Below are positions 45,414 through 55,103 of a stretch of DNA of 64,000 nucleotides, one piece after another (position 1 is the first letter of the stretch; the number at the start of each line of letters is the position of its first letter). This stretch comes from an uncultured Sulfitobacter sp. (GTDB lineage: Bacteria > Pseudomonadota > Alphaproteobacteria > Rhodobacterales > Rhodobacteraceae): positions 1-64,000 of the forward strand of contig CANLOQ010000004.1 of assembly GCA_947492925.1 (NCBI GenBank), given 5' to 3'. A model generated the notes under the pieces. It saw only the letters and a list, made by a program, of their open reading frames with translations. It did no database searches and was not told the origin of the DNA. A program made the position numbers and the translations under genes.

Positions 45414-46103
45414 ATGGTGTCCGGCAAGTTTGAAAGATACGCGATTTTCTACACACCGCCCCCCGGCGAGTTTGCCGACGCGGGTGCGCGTTGGCTGGGC
45501 TGGGACAGCGCGCAGGGATGCGAGGCCACCCAGCCGCAAGTGGCCGGTCTGGATGTGGCGCGGTTGACCAGAAGGCCGCGCAAATACGGATTTCACGCGA
45601 CGCTGAAAGCCCCCTTTTATCTGGCCCCGGAGCAGGATGCGGACGCATTGGTCACGGCTGTCGCGACCTTTGCCGCGCACCACAAAGCACAGCCCACCGG
45701 TCCGCTGCTATTGCGCGCAGATCATGGCTTTGTGGCTTTGCGCCCCCGGACGACGCCTCAGGGCCTGCGCGAACTGGCGGCGGCAGCCGTGCGCGCGTTC
45801 GACGGATTTCGCGCGCCGCTTTCTGACGAAGACCTCGCCCGCCGACGGTCCGTGCGCCTGTCACCGCGGCAGGACGCGCAGCTTCTGCGCTATGGCTATC
45901 CACATATCTTTGAGGATTTTCATTTCCACATGACGCTGACCGGCCCTTTAAGAGGCGAACGGGAAGAAACCGTTCTGACCGCCTTGCAAGGGGTCGTTGA
46001 CCCCGCCTTGCCCGCAAACCCGGTTGTCGATGCCATCACCCTGATGGGGCAGGACGCAGGCGGGATGTTTCACCAGATTGCGTGCAGACCGTTGCGCGGC
46101 TAA
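45414..46103 (+). CDS. DUF1045 protein, 2H phosphoesterase-like, phosphonate-associated
   Basis: 229 residues. Two HxT motifs spaced about 105 residues apart, FHATLK (61-66) and FHMTLT (near 171-176), are the signature of 2H phosphoesterases and match DUF1045, a family often annotated as phosphonate metabolism protein. The N-terminus RYAIFYTPPPGEF is also typical. In the family it commonly accompanies phn operons. The start has no clear Shine-Dalgarno sequence. It lies 42 bp upstream of the HAD phosphatase and is the first gene of the phn locus here. Confidence 0.88.
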   Translation: MVSGKFERYAIFYTPPPGEFADAGARWLGWDSAQGCEATQPQVAGLDVARLTRRPRKYGFHATLKAPFYLAPEQDADALVTAVATFAAHHKAQPTGPLLLRADHGFVALRPRTTPQGLRELAAAAVRAFDGFRAPLSDEDLARRRSVRLSPRQDAQLLRYGYPHIFEDFHFHMTLTGPLRGEREETVLTALQGVVDPALPANPVVDAITLMGQDAGGMFHQIACRPLRG

Positions 46104-46145
46104 TCGGATGTGACCTCTATTGATCCAAAACACCAAGGACCCGCA

Positions 46146-46802
46146 ATGACCCACCCAAAGGCCATCATCTTTGATCTTGACGGCACGCTGATCGACAGCG
46201 CGCCCGATTTGCACGCGGCGGCCAATGTGGCGCTGGCGGCGGTGGGGCGTGACGCGCTTGATCTGGCGACTGTGTCCTCTTTCATTGGCGAGGGCGCGGA
46301 AAAACTGGTGGACCGGTGTCTGCGCGCGACGGGCGGGACGACCGCTGAACTTCAGGCCATGATGCACGCGCGGTTTCTGAGCGCCTATGCCGCCGACAGC
46401 GCCACGCTGACGCGGCTTTATCCCGGGGTTGAGCGGTTCCTGGGCGCGATGCGAAATGCAGGGGTTGCGATGGGGCTGTGCACCAACAAGCCCCAAACCC
46501 CGGCGGATGAGATTTGCCAGCAGATGGGGCTGGCCCCCTATTTCGCGACCATTCGCGGCGCACGGGACGATGTGCCGCGCAAGCCTGCCCCTGATATGCT
46601 GCACAATACCATCGCGGATATGGGTGTTGATGCCGGTGATGTGCTCTATGTCGGCGACAGCCATGTGGACCAGCGCACGGCACAAAACGCCGGTGTCAGA
46701 TTTGCGTTTTTCGAAGGGGGCTACCTGAACGGCACGCTGTCCGGCCCGCCCCCGGTGGTACAGTTTGGCGACTGGTCAGAGGATTGGCTGGCACGCCTTT
46801 GA
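46146..46802 (+). CDS. HAD-superfamily phosphatase, phosphoglycolate phosphatase-like
   Basis: 218 residues from the ATG at 46146, with AAGGA 6 bases upstream. HAD motif I is IIFDLDGTLIDSAPDLH (nucleophile D near 11), motif II lies in LCTNKP, motif III in KPAPDML, and motif IV in YVGDSHVDQRTAQNAG. This pattern fits phosphoglycolate phosphatase (Gph) or a related sugar-phosphate phosphatase. In this locus it could dephosphorylate an imported or released phosphate ester. An in-frame GTG 36 bases upstream is less likely as start. Confidence 0.88.
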   Translation: MTHPKAIIFDLDGTLIDSAPDLHAAANVALAAVGRDALDLATVSSFIGEGAEKLVDRCLRATGGTTAELQAMMHARFLSAYAADSATLTRLYPGVERFLGAMRNAGVAMGLCTNKPQTPADEICQQMGLAPYFATIRGARDDVPRKPAPDMLHNTIADMGVDAGDVLYVGDSHVDQRTAQNAGVRFAFFEGGYLNGTLSGPPPVVQFGDWSEDWLARL

Positions 46803-46879
46803 CCCGAGGGGCGACCGCGCAAAAGAATCTTTTATTCCGGTCAAATTACAGCGTAGCCTTCCTGAAGGGAGGAACGTTT

Positions 46880-47854
46880 ATGAAACTGATGAATACGCTT
46901 TTGTCCGGTGCCGCGATTGCGCTGGTCGCTTCTTTTGCAACGTCTATTGCTGCACAGGATTGCCCGCGCGGTGATCTGGACGCGCGCTTTTGCGATGTGG
47001 ACGGTGATCTGATTGCGGACACGCCCACCGATCCGGCCGATCAGGTCGATCCGGATACGCTGATTTTTGCCTATACCCCTGTGGAAGACCCTGCCGTCTA
47101 TAAGGAAGCATGGTCCGATTTCCTGACCCATCTTGAGGCGGAGACCGGCAAGGATGTCGTGTTCTTCCCCGTGCAGAACAACGCCGCACAGATCGAAGCG
47201 ATGCGGTCGGGCCGGTTGCATATCGCGGGCTTCAACACCGGATCCAACCCGCTGGCGGTGAACTGTGCGGGCTTTAACCCCTTTACCATCATGGCCTCCA
47301 AGGACGGCAATTTCGGTTACGAGATGGAGATCATCACCTACCCCGGTTCCGGCATCGAAAAAGTCGAGGACATCAAGGGCAAGCAGCTTGCCTTTACCTC
47401 GCCGACGTCGAACTCGGGTTTCAAGGCACCATCCGCGATCCTGAAAAGCGATTTTGACATGCTGCCGGAGCGGGATTTTGAACCAGTCTATTCCGGCAAG
47501 CACGACAATTCGATCCTTGGCGTTGCCAACAAAGATTACATGGCAGCCTCCATCGCCAACTCCGTCAAGGCGCGGATGCTGAGCCGCGATGTGATCACCG
47601 AAGATCAGGTTGTCACGATCTACAAATCGCAAACCTTTCCGACCACGGGTTTCGGCACGGCGCATAACCTGACGCCCGAGTTGAAAGAGAAGATCCGCAA
47701 CGCGTTCTTCAACTTCGAGTGGGAAGGCACATCGCTTCAGGCGGAGTTCGAGAAATCGAACGAAGGGCAGTTCCTTGAGATGACCTACAAGGAATTCTGG
47801 GACGTGATCCGCAAGATCGACGCGGCAAACGGTGTCAGCTACGCCTGCGAATAA
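46880..47854 (+). CDS. phnD: Phosphate/phosphite/phosphonate ABC transporter substrate-binding protein
   Basis: 324 residues from the ATG at 46880 with GGGAGGAA upstream. Signal peptide MKLMNTLLSGAAIALVASFATSIAAQ. The PhnD family is supported by DTLIFAYTPVEDPAVYKEAW, VVFFPVQNNAAQIEAMRSGRLHIAGFNTG and KQLAFTSPTSNSGFKAPSAIL. The ligand may be a phosphonate, phosphite or an organophosphate ester. An N-terminal cysteine-containing segment (CPRGDLDARFCDVDGDLIAD) precedes the canonical fold and is unusual; it resembles a calcium-binding loop. Confidence 0.9.
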   Translation: MKLMNTLLSGAAIALVASFATSIAAQDCPRGDLDARFCDVDGDLIADTPTDPADQVDPDTLIFAYTPVEDPAVYKEAWSDFLTHLEAETGKDVVFFPVQNNAAQIEAMRSGRLHIAGFNTGSNPLAVNCAGFNPFTIMASKDGNFGYEMEIITYPGSGIEKVEDIKGKQLAFTSPTSNSGFKAPSAILKSDFDMLPERDFEPVYSGKHDNSILGVANKDYMAASIANSVKARMLSRDVITEDQVVTIYKSQTFPTTGFGTAHNLTPELKEKIRNAFFNFEWEGTSLQAEFEKSNEGQFLEMTYKEFWDVIRKIDAANGVSYACE

Positions 47855-47863
47855 AGACTGATC

Positions 47864-47885
47864 GGGCGGGCCTTCGGGCCTGCCC
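47864..47885 (+). terminator. UUCG-tetraloop hairpin between phnD and phnC
   Basis: GGGCGGGCC (47864-47872) and GGCCTGCCC (47877-47885) make a 9-bp stem with one G-U pair, closed by TTCG. It is 9 bases past the phnD stop and followed by TTTCC. It probably attenuates or protects, giving more phnD than phnC message. Confidence 0.75.
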
Positions 47886-47920
47886 TTTCCAACTATAATA
47901 CCGGGGCGGGGGGTGCTTTG

Positions 47921-48718
47921 ATGCTGCGGCTTGAGAAGCTTGTGAAGACATACAAAACCGGCGATCAGGCGCTGAAGGCGGTCGAGATTGACGTGCCGGA
48001 GGGTCAGGTTCTGGCGCTCATCGGGCCGTCGGGCGCTGGTAAATCGACGCTGATCCGCTGCATCAACCGGCTGGTGGAGCCCACCTCGGGCAAGGTGTAT
48101 CTGGGAGATACGGAACTGACGGGCCTGTCGTCGGGTGCCTTGCGGCGCGAGCGACGGCGGATGGGTATGATCTTTCAGGAATATGCGCTGGTTGAGCGGC
48201 TTTCTGTCATGGAAAACGTGCTGTCGGGGCGGCTGGGCTATGTCGGCTTCTGGCGGTCATTTCTGCGCCGCTATCCGCAGGCGGACGTGGACGAGGCGTT
48301 TCGCCTGCTGGACCGCGTGGGCCTTGCGCATATGGCCGACAAACGCGCGGATGAGCTTTCGGGCGGGCAGCGCCAGCGCGTGGGCATCTGCCGCGCGCTG
48401 ATCCAGAATCCAGCACTCTTGCTGGTGGATGAACCCACCGCATCGCTTGACCCCAAGACGTCGCGCCAGATCATGCGGCTGATCTGCGAGCTGTGCAAGG
48501 AACGCGGGCTGGCCGCGATCATCAACATTCACGACGTGGCCTTGGCGCAGATGTTCGTGCAGCGGGTGATCGGCCTGCGCTTTGGCGCGGTGGTCTATGA
48601 CGGACCGCCGGATGGACTGAGCCCCGACAAGCTGACCGAGATTTACGGCGAGGAAGACTGGGAAGCGACCATCGAAGCGGTTGAGGATGAGGACGACGCG
48701 GAGGTGGCCGCGCAATGA
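47921..48718 (+). CDS. phnC: Phosphonate-type ABC transporter ATP-binding protein PhnC
   Basis: 265 residues from the ATG at 47921. Walker A is GPSGAGKST (about 37-45), the signature is [15 protein letters not shown], and Walker B is [13 protein letters not shown]. PhnC-specific features are [16 protein letters not shown] and [37 protein letters not shown]. It energises the two PhnE permeases. The stop overlaps phnE by 4 bases (ATGA). Confidence 0.93.
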   Translation: MLRLEKLVKTYKTGDQALKAVEIDVPEGQVLALIGPSGAGKSTLIRCINRLVEPTSGKVYLGDTELTGLSSGALRRERRRMGMIFQEYALVERLSVMENVLSGRLGYVGFWRSFLRRYPQADVDEAFRLLDRVGLAHMADKRADELSGGQRQRVGICRALIQNPALLLVDEPTASLDPKTSRQIMRLICELCKERGLAAIINIHDVALAQMFVQRVIGLRFGAVVYDGPPDGLSPDKLTEIYGEEDWEATIEAVEDEDDAEVAAQ

Positions 48719-49536
48719 GCGATATCGCCTTTGACATCTCCTCCCGCGTGGGCAAACCGTGGAAGAAACCGCCCTTCGTCAAACGCGCCTGGCTGCGCTG
48801 GACGCTGATATTGGGCTTCATCGCCTATCTGATCGCCGCCTATATGACGATCGAGGTGAACTGGTCCCGCGTCTATGAGGGGCTGGAGCGGGGCAAGCAA
48901 TTCATCCTTGCCTTTACCGCGCCCGATTTCACATCCCGCTCAGGCGATATCTACGAGGGGATGGTGGAAAGCATCGTGATGACGGTTGCCGCCTCTGTCG
49001 TGGGCATCGCCATTTCGATCCCTATCGCGTTGGGGGCTGCGCGCAACGTGGCCCCCCTGCCCGTCTATCTGATCTGTCGCGGTATCATCGCCGTCAGCCG
49101 TGCCTTGCAGGAGATCATCGTGGCGATCCTGCTGGTGGCGATCTTTGGCTTTGGTCCGCTGGCGGGTTTCCTGACACTGAGTTTCGCGACCATCGGCTTT
49201 CTGTCGAAACTGCTGGCCGAGGATATCGAGAGCATGGACAAGGTGCAGGCCGAGGCGATCAAGGCCTCCGGTGCGCGCTGGACGCAGTGGATCAACTACG
49301 GGGTGCAGCCGCAGGTGATGCCACGCCTGATTGGCCTTTCGATCTACCGCATCGATATCAACTTCCGCGAAAGCGCCATTCTGGGGCTGGTGGGCGCGGG
49401 CGGGATCGGGGCCACGCTGAACACCGCTTTCGACCGCTATGAATACGACACGGCGGCGGCGATTTTGCTGATCATCATCGTGATCGTCATGGCGCTTGAA
49501 TACGTGTCGGGCATTGTCCGCGCGAGGGTGCAGTAA
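48715..49536 (+). CDS. phnE: Phosphonate-type ABC transporter permease PhnE (first)
   Basis: 273 residues with about six helices. The cytoplasmic permease loop with EAA-type motif is in [53 protein letters not shown], which matches PhnE. It is longer at the N-terminus than its partner downstream ([16 protein letters not shown]). Start and stop overlap phnC (ATGA) and the second permease (TAATG). Confidence 0.93.
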   Translation: MSDIAFDISSRVGKPWKKPPFVKRAWLRWTLILGFIAYLIAAYMTIEVNWSRVYEGLERGKQFILAFTAPDFTSRSGDIYEGMVESIVMTVAASVVGIAISIPIALGAARNVAPLPVYLICRGIIAVSRALQEIIVAILLVAIFGFGPLAGFLTLSFATIGFLSKLLAEDIESMDKVQAEAIKASGARWTQWINYGVQPQVMPRLIGLSIYRIDINFRESAILGLVGAGGIGATLNTAFDRYEYDTAAAILLIIIVIVMALEYVSGIVRARVQ

Positions 49537-50351
49537 TGCCGGTGCAAGAGCGTGGGGGCCAGAAGGTCTGGCAGCGCCGGTCGGGGCGCGAGAGCCTTTG
49601 GCATTGGGTGATGTGGCTGATCGGGGTCGCGATCTTTGCCTATTGCTGGCAACAGATTTCCGAGGCGACGACGTGGTTTTTTGTCTATGACGCGCCGCGC
49701 ATTGCAAATGACATCTGGACGCGGGCCACGCCGCCGCGGTGGGAATACATCACGCAGCTGGGCAAACCCATCTGGGACACGCTGAACATTGCTACGCTCG
49801 GCACGATCATCGCGCTGATCCTTGCGGTGCCGGTGGCCTTTCTGGCGGCGCGGAATACCACGCCTTCGGCGCTGATCATCCGGCCCATCGCCTTGCTGAT
49901 CATCGTCTCCACCCGGTCGATCAACTCGCTCATCTGGGCGCTGTTGTTGATTGCGATCATCGGGCCGGGCGTGTTTGCGGGGGTCATCGCGATTGCGATC
50001 CGGTCCATCGGGTTCTGTGCCAAGCTTTTGTATGAAGCGATCGAAGAGATCGACGAGACACAGGTGGAAGCGATCACCGCCACGGGTGCCTCGCGCTGGC
50101 AGGTGATGGCCTACGGGATCGTGCCGCAGATTTTGCCCGCCTTCGCCGGTATCGCCGTATTCCGGTGGGACATCAACATCCGCGAAAGCACCGTGCTGGG
50201 GCTGGTGGGTGCGGGCGGCATCGGGTTGCAGCTTTCATCCTCGCTCAACGTCTTGGCATGGCCGCAGGTATCGCTGATCCTGCTGGTGATTCTGGCGGCG
50301 GTCGTCATCTCCGAATGGGTATCGGCAAAGGTGCGCGGAGCGATCATTTGA
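49536..50351 (+). CDS. phnE: Phosphonate-type ABC transporter permease PhnE (second)
   Basis: 271 residues, homologous to the first permease. The EAA loop reads [58 protein letters not shown]. The two permeases presumably form a heterodimer with PhnC. The start overlaps the upstream stop by one base. Confidence 0.92.
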   Translation: MPVQERGGQKVWQRRSGRESLWHWVMWLIGVAIFAYCWQQISEATTWFFVYDAPRIANDIWTRATPPRWEYITQLGKPIWDTLNIATLGTIIALILAVPVAFLAARNTTPSALIIRPIALLIIVSTRSINSLIWALLLIAIIGPGVFAGVIAIAIRSIGFCAKLLYEAIEEIDETQVEAITATGASRWQVMAYGIVPQILPAFAGIAVFRWDINIRESTVLGLVGAGGIGLQLSSSLNVLAWPQVSLILLVILAAVVISEWVSAKVRGAII

Positions 50352-50353
50352 AC

Positions 50354-51241
50354 ATGAATGAGGCCTTTGCGGCCTACGAGAATGTCCGCCACCGTCTGCC
50401 TGATGTGCGGCGCAAGGGGGCCTGCACCCGCCTGCCCGATCTGGACGCGCTTGCGGATGATTTCGACGTGTTCTTTCTTGATGCCTTTGGCGTACTGAAC
50501 ATCGGGGAGCGGGCGATTAACGGTGTGCCGGAGCGGATTGCCGGGCTGCAAGCTGCGGGCAAACGGGTGCTGGTTGTGTCCAACGCCGCTGGATTTCCCC
50601 ATGCCAAGCTGATGGAGAAATACGCGCGCCTTGGGTATGACTTTGCGCCGGATGATGTGATTACAAGCCGCAAAGCCTTGTTGCATGGCTTGCGCTCTGA
50701 ACCGCCCCGGCGGTGGGGCCTGATGGCGACGGAAAGTCTGGGGCGGGCTGATCTGGAAGGGCTGGATGTGACCTATCTGGCGGAGGACGCGGCGGTTTAC
50801 GATGCGGCGGAGGGTTTTTTGCTGATCGGCAGTGCGGTCTGGACCGAGACGCGGCAAAGCCTTCTGGAAGCGTCGCTGCAAAAGAACCTGCGCCCCGTTT
50901 ATGTGGGCAATCCCGATATCGTGGCCCCCCGCGAGGACGGGTTTTCCACTGAACCCGGTGCCTATGCGCACAAGCTGGCGGACCGCACGGGGGTGGCCCC
51001 ACAGTTCTTTGGCAAACCCTTCGGCAATATCTACGATCTGGCCTTTGCGCAGTCGGGACATGCGGACCGGGACAAAGTGCTGATGGTGGGTGACAGCCTG
51101 CACACGGATATCCTCGGTGGGCAGGTCGCGGGCGTGAAAACGGCGCTGATCGCGGCCTACGGGTTTTTCGGCGGGCAGGATGTGGCGGGACCGATTGCGC
51201 AGTCCGGCATCGCGCCCGATTTCATTCTGGAACGGCCCTGA
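50354..51241 (+). CDS. HAD-superfamily class IIA hydrolase (NagD-like, TIGR01459 type)
   Basis: 295 residues from the ATG at 50354, 2 bases past the second permease. Motif I is VFFLDAFGVLN; the second catalytic Asp of canonical DxD is replaced, DAF, as in the TIGR01459 subgroup. VLVVSNAAGFPHAKL resembles motif II and LMVGDSLHTDILGGQVAGVKTALI motif IV. The family is uncharacterised or NagD-like phosphatase. Its place at the end of the transporter operon suggests it acts on the imported phosphate compound. The last 20 bases overlap the convergent oppF gene. Confidence 0.87.
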   Translation: MNEAFAAYENVRHRLPDVRRKGACTRLPDLDALADDFDVFFLDAFGVLNIGERAINGVPERIAGLQAAGKRVLVVSNAAGFPHAKLMEKYARLGYDFAPDDVITSRKALLHGLRSEPPRRWGLMATESLGRADLEGLDVTYLAEDAAVYDAAEGFLLIGSAVWTETRQSLLEASLQKNLRPVYVGNPDIVAPREDGFSTEPGAYAHKLADRTGVAPQFFGKPFGNIYDLAFAQSGHADRDKVLMVGDSLHTDILGGQVAGVKTALIAAYGFFGGQDVAGPIAQSGIAPDFILERP

Positions 51242-52250
51242 CATCCTTTGTGCTGTCGAGCACCCTCTGAAAGTGATGACAGGCCACCGCACGCACGTCT
51301 GACAAATCCTCCGTTTGCGGCTGCTCTGCCTTGCAGACCTCTGTCGCATAGGGGCAGCGCGGGTGGTAATAGCAGCCGCTTGGAGGCGAGAGCGGCGACG
51401 GGACCTCACCGTCGATGGTGTCGAATTTCACCAGCTCATCCGCGTCCAGCACCAGCTTGGGCACGCTGCCAAAGAGCGCCTTGGTATAGGGATGTGCGGG
51501 CGTGCCGAAAACGTTGGCCACCGGCCCCAGTTCCACGATACGCCCCAAATACATCACCGCCACGCGGTCGCTGACGTGTTGGACAACCGACAGATCGTGG
51601 CTGATGAACACGGTCGTCAGCCCCAGATCACGGGTCAGTTCCAGAAACAGATTGATGATCTGCGCCTGAATGGACACATCGAGTGATGCCACAGGTTCAT
51701 CGCAGATCAGCACATCGGGCTGCATGGCAAGCGCGCGGGCAATCGCGATGCGCTGGCGCTGGCCGCCGGAAAACTGGTGCGGGTAGCGGTCAACCCAGAC
51801 GGGATCAAGGCCGACACGCGTGAACCATTCGGCTACGTATGTTCGCGCGTTCGCCTTGGTCGTCAGCCCGTGGGCGATGGGCCCTTCGGACACGGTGTCG
51901 CCCACTTTCATGCGCGGATCGAGGCTGGCGAAAGGGTCCTGAAACACGGTTTGCACGCGCGTTGTGATCTTGGTGCCGTTTTCCATGACGGGCGTGCCAT
52001 CGATGGTCACGGTGCCCGAGGTGGGCGGCAGAATGCCCGCGATGACGCGGCCAAGGGTGGATTTGCCGCAACCGCTTTCGCCTACCAGCCCCAGTGTCTC
52101 ACCCTTGCGCACTGACAGGCTGACGTCTGACACCGCGCGGACGGAGCGGGTTTCGACCTTGCCGCCCAGCTTGGCGGCGATTCGTTCGCCGGTCGTCAGG
52201 TTCGGGCCAAAGATGCGGGCAACATCGTCGATATGAACAAAGCCAGTCAT
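51222..52250 (-). CDS. oppF: Oligopeptide-type ABC transporter ATP-binding protein (OppF/DppF)
   Basis: 342 residues from the ATG at 52250. Walker [10 protein letters not shown] (about 57-65), signature [15 protein letters not shown], Walker [15 protein letters not shown], and the oligopeptide-transporter C-terminal cysteine region [21 protein letters not shown] that binds an iron-sulfur cluster in some homologues. The substrate class is peptides, opines, nickel or similar; it is not determined by sequence. It overlaps oppD by 4 bases and the convergent HAD gene by 20 bp at its 3' end. Confidence 0.9.
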   Translation of the reverse strand: MTGFVHIDDVARIFGPNLTTGERIAAKLGGKVETRSVRAVSDVSLSVRKGETLGLVGESGCGKSTLGRVIAGILPPTSGTVTIDGTPVMENGTKITTRVQTVFQDPFASLDPRMKVGDTVSEGPIAHGLTTKANARTYVAEWFTRVGLDPVWVDRYPHQFSGGQRQRIAIARALAMQPDVLICDEPVASLDVSIQAQIINLFLELTRDLGLTTVFISHDLSVVQHVSDRVAVMYLGRIVELGPVANVFGTPAHPYTKALFGSVPKLVLDADELVKFDTIDGEVPSPLSPPSGCYYHPRCPYATEVCKAEQPQTEDLSDVRAVACHHFQRVLDSTKDVRAVPE

Positions 52251-53230
52251 GCGGGCGCCTTGGCCGTTTGGCCTGTGGGGTGGAAACAGCGATAGCCGCG
52301 ACCAGCCGTATGGGTCATGGGCGGGTCGTCTTTGCAGCGGTTGGTCGCATGATCGCACCGGGGTGCGAACGGGCATCCCAAGGGCAAGGACAAAAGCGAA
52401 GGCGTCGTACCGGGGATTTGCGTGAGCGGTGTGCCGGGTTTGGCCATTGCGGGCAGTGAGGCAATGAGGCCTGCAGTATAGGGATGGCGCGGGTCGCGCA
52501 GCAGCGTGGCGGTCGGCCCCTGTTCCACAATCCGGCCCGCGTACATCACGGCCAGCTTGCTTGCGAGGCTGGAGACCACAGCAAGATCGTGGCTGATCCA
52601 GATCATCGCGGTGCCGGTCTCAGCCGCGAGATCGCGCATCTGGGTCAGGATTTGTGCTTGGATCGAGACGTCGAGCGCGGTTGTGGGTTCATCCGCGACA
52701 ATGACCGACGGTCGGTGCAAAAGCGCAATGGCGATGGCCACACGCTGACGCATGCCACCGGAAAATTCGTGCGGATAGGCACGCAGGCGGGCGGCGGCGG
52801 ATGGGATGCCGACCTGAGTAAGTAGCTCGGTGGCACGGGCATCCGCCGCGCGGGTGCCAAGGCGTTCGTGGGCGTCTATCGCCATTTTCATTTGCTGGCC
52901 GATGGTCAGCATCGGGTTGAGCGTGGCAATCGGATCCTGAAAGATCATCGAAATATCGCTGCCGCGCCGTTTGCGCAGATCCCTCTGGCTCAGCGTGGTC
53001 AGCTCGGTGCCGTTCAGCTTTACCGACCCTTCGACGATACGCCCCGGCGCATCGACCAGACCCAGCAGCGAAAAGCCCGTGACCGTCTTGCCCGATCCGC
53101 TTTCGCCCACCAGCCCCATGATCTCGCCCCGCGCCAGATCAAAGGACACGCCGTTCACCGCCTTGACCACGCCCGCGCGGGTGAAGAAATGCGTGCTCAG
53201 GTTTTTGACGCTCAAAACGGGGTCGGTCAT
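52247..53230 (-). CDS. oppD: Oligopeptide-type ABC transporter ATP-binding protein (OppD/DppD)
   Basis: 327 residues. Walker A GESGSGKTV, signature FSGGMRQRVAIAIAL, Walker [21 protein letters not shown], and a C-terminal cysteine segment GCPFAPRCDHATNRC. It pairs with OppF. Both ends overlap neighbours by 4 bases (ATGA). Confidence 0.92.
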   Translation of the reverse strand: MTDPVLSVKNLSTHFFTRAGVVKAVNGVSFDLARGEIMGLVGESGSGKTVTGFSLLGLVDAPGRIVEGSVKLNGTELTTLSQRDLRKRRGSDISMIFQDPIATLNPMLTIGQQMKMAIDAHERLGTRAADARATELLTQVGIPSAAARLRAYPHEFSGGMRQRVAIAIALLHRPSVIVADEPTTALDVSIQAQILTQMRDLAAETGTAMIWISHDLAVVSSLASKLAVMYAGRIVEQGPTATLLRDPRHPYTAGLIASLPAMAKPGTPLTQIPGTTPSLLSLPLGCPFAPRCDHATNRCKDDPPMTHTAGRGYRCFHPTGQTAKAPA

Positions 53231-54108
53231 TTGCGCAGCCTTGGATTGAACTGGTCGCGCACCTGATCGCCCACGATGTTGATGGCGACGATCAGAATGA
53301 TCAGCGCGATTCCGGGATAGACGGAAATCCAGTAACGCCCGCTCATCATATAGGGAAAGCCGTTTGAAATCAGCATGCCGAGGGAAGGCTCCGTCACCGG
53401 CAGGCCAAGGCCGAGGAAACTGAGGGTCGCCTCCAGCGAGATGGAGTTGGCGATTTGCACGGTGGCCACGACAATGAGCGGCGGGGTGCAGTTGGGCAGC
53501 AGGTGCCGCCAGACAACAAGTCGCCCGCTGAGCGGGATGGCAAGGGCCGCTTCGACGTAGTCCTTGCCGCGTTCGGCTTTCGCGGCACCGTAAGCGGTGC
53601 GTGCGAAATAGGCGTATTGCGCGGCAACAAGGGCACCGATGAGTTGTGGTTTGCCCTGCCCCAGCAGCGCGACGATGACGAGGGCCAGAAGGATCGCGGG
53701 GAAGGAAAGTTGCAGATCGACAAGGCGCATGATCAGCGCTTCGATCCGGCCCCCGAGGTAGGCGGCGGTGATGCCCAGAAAGGTGCCGATGGTGAGCGAT
53801 ACAAACCCGGCGGCAAGGCCGATCTGGATCGAAATGCGCAGGCCGTAGAAGATGGCCGACAGCAGGTCACGGCCCTGCGGGTCCGTGCCAAGGATATGGG
53901 TATAGCCGCCGGAGCCTACGAAACCGGGCGGGCGGCGGCTGTCCATCAAAGACAGGTTCGCCAGATCATAGGGGTTCTGCGGCGAGACCAGCGAGGCAAA
54001 AAGTGCCAAAAGGATCAGCAGAACAACGATCACAAGTGCGACCACGGCAATCCGGTTTTCGCGGAATTCGGCCCAGAACCGGCGCAGCGGTGTGCTTTGG
54101 TTGCTCAT
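53227..54108 (-). CDS. oppC: Oligopeptide-type ABC transporter permease (OppC/DppC)
   Basis: 293 residues with about six helices. N-terminal OppC_N segment RRFWAEFRENRIAVVALVIVVLLILLALF, then THILGTDPQGRDLLSAIFYGLRISIQIGL, and the EAA-like loop KDYVEAALAIPLSGRLVVWRHLLPN, all DppC/OppC marks. It overlaps oppD and oppB by 4 bases each. Confidence 0.92.
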   Translation of the reverse strand: MSNQSTPLRRFWAEFRENRIAVVALVIVVLLILLALFASLVSPQNPYDLANLSLMDSRRPPGFVGSGGYTHILGTDPQGRDLLSAIFYGLRISIQIGLAAGFVSLTIGTFLGITAAYLGGRIEALIMRLVDLQLSFPAILLALVIVALLGQGKPQLIGALVAAQYAYFARTAYGAAKAERGKDYVEAALAIPLSGRLVVWRHLLPNCTPPLIVVATVQIANSISLEATLSFLGLGLPVTEPSLGMLISNGFPYMMSGRYWISVYPGIALIILIVAINIVGDQVRDQFNPRLRK

Positions 54109-55079
54109 GCCGTGGCCCCCTTGCGCACGCGGGGGTCGATAAGGGCAAAGACCAGATCAATGACGAAGTTGATCGTCACAAACAGGAATGCCACGAGGAT
54201 CAGGTAAGCGACCATCACGGGGCGGTCCAGCACACCGATGCTGTCGATGATCAGTTTGCCCACGCCGGGCCACGAGAAGATGGTTTCGGTGACAACCGCG
54301 AAAGCGAGGGTCGATCCCAGCTCAAGCCCGAAGACGGTGATGATGGGGATGGAGATAAGTTTTAGCAGGTGACGGCGCAGGATCGTGCCTTCGGACAGGC
54401 CGGCGGCGCGGGCGAATTTGACGGTATCGGTCAACATGATCTCGCGCGTGCCGGCGCGGGCAAGGCGGATCATCATGGCGAGTTTGAAAAGTGCGAGGTT
54501 GACCGCTGGCAGCACGATATGGCTGAGACCGTCAAGCGTTGGGAATGACCATGCGACGCCCCAAATTTCAACCGTGTCGCCCCGCCCGCCTGCGGGCAGC
54601 CAACCAAGGTTGACCGCAAAGAACAGGATCAGGATAAGACCGACCCAGAAAGACGGGACGGAAAAGCCAAGGACCGAAACCGCCATGATGGTTTTCGACA
54701 CCCAGCTGTCAGGGCGGTAGCCTGCGTAGATGCCAAGGGACACGCCCAGCACGGTCGCGGAAATGACCGAGATCAGCACCAGTTCGAGCGTTGCGGGCAG
54801 GCGCCCGCCGATCAGTTCCAGAACGGGAATATTGTAGACAAACGACCGCCCCAGATCGCCTTGCAACAGGTTGCCCATGAAGATGAAGTATTGCTCATAT
54901 AGTGGCTTGTCCAAGCCAAGCCGCTGGATAGCAGCATCGCGGATTTCCTGTGTCGCTTCGGGCGGGATGACGATGTCGATCGGATTGCCAATGGCATAGA
55001 CGCCGCAGAACACGATGACGGACATCACGGCCATAACCCCGATGGCCTGCAATAAACGCTGGATGATAAAGCCGAGCAT
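54105..55079 (-). CDS. oppB: Oligopeptide-type ABC transporter permease (OppB/DppB)
   Basis: 324 residues with about six helices. The N-terminus MLGFIIQRLLQAIGVMAVMSVIVF and the block RLGLDKPLYEQYFIFMGNLLQGDLGRSF are typical of DppB. The EAA loop is FARAAGLSEGTILRRHLLKL. It starts 73 bp after the oppA stop; that gap contains a strong hairpin. Confidence 0.92.
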   Translation of the reverse strand: MLGFIIQRLLQAIGVMAVMSVIVFCGVYAIGNPIDIVIPPEATQEIRDAAIQRLGLDKPLYEQYFIFMGNLLQGDLGRSFVYNIPVLELIGGRLPATLELVLISVISATVLGVSLGIYAGYRPDSWVSKTIMAVSVLGFSVPSFWVGLILILFFAVNLGWLPAGGRGDTVEIWGVAWSFPTLDGLSHIVLPAVNLALFKLAMMIRLARAGTREIMLTDTVKFARAAGLSEGTILRRHLLKLISIPIITVFGLELGSTLAFAVVTETIFSWPGVGKLIIDSIGVLDRPVMVAYLILVAFLFVTINFVIDLVFALIDPRVRKGATA

Positions 55080-55103
55080 CAGCTCTCCTTACGGGGCAAG
55101 GCA

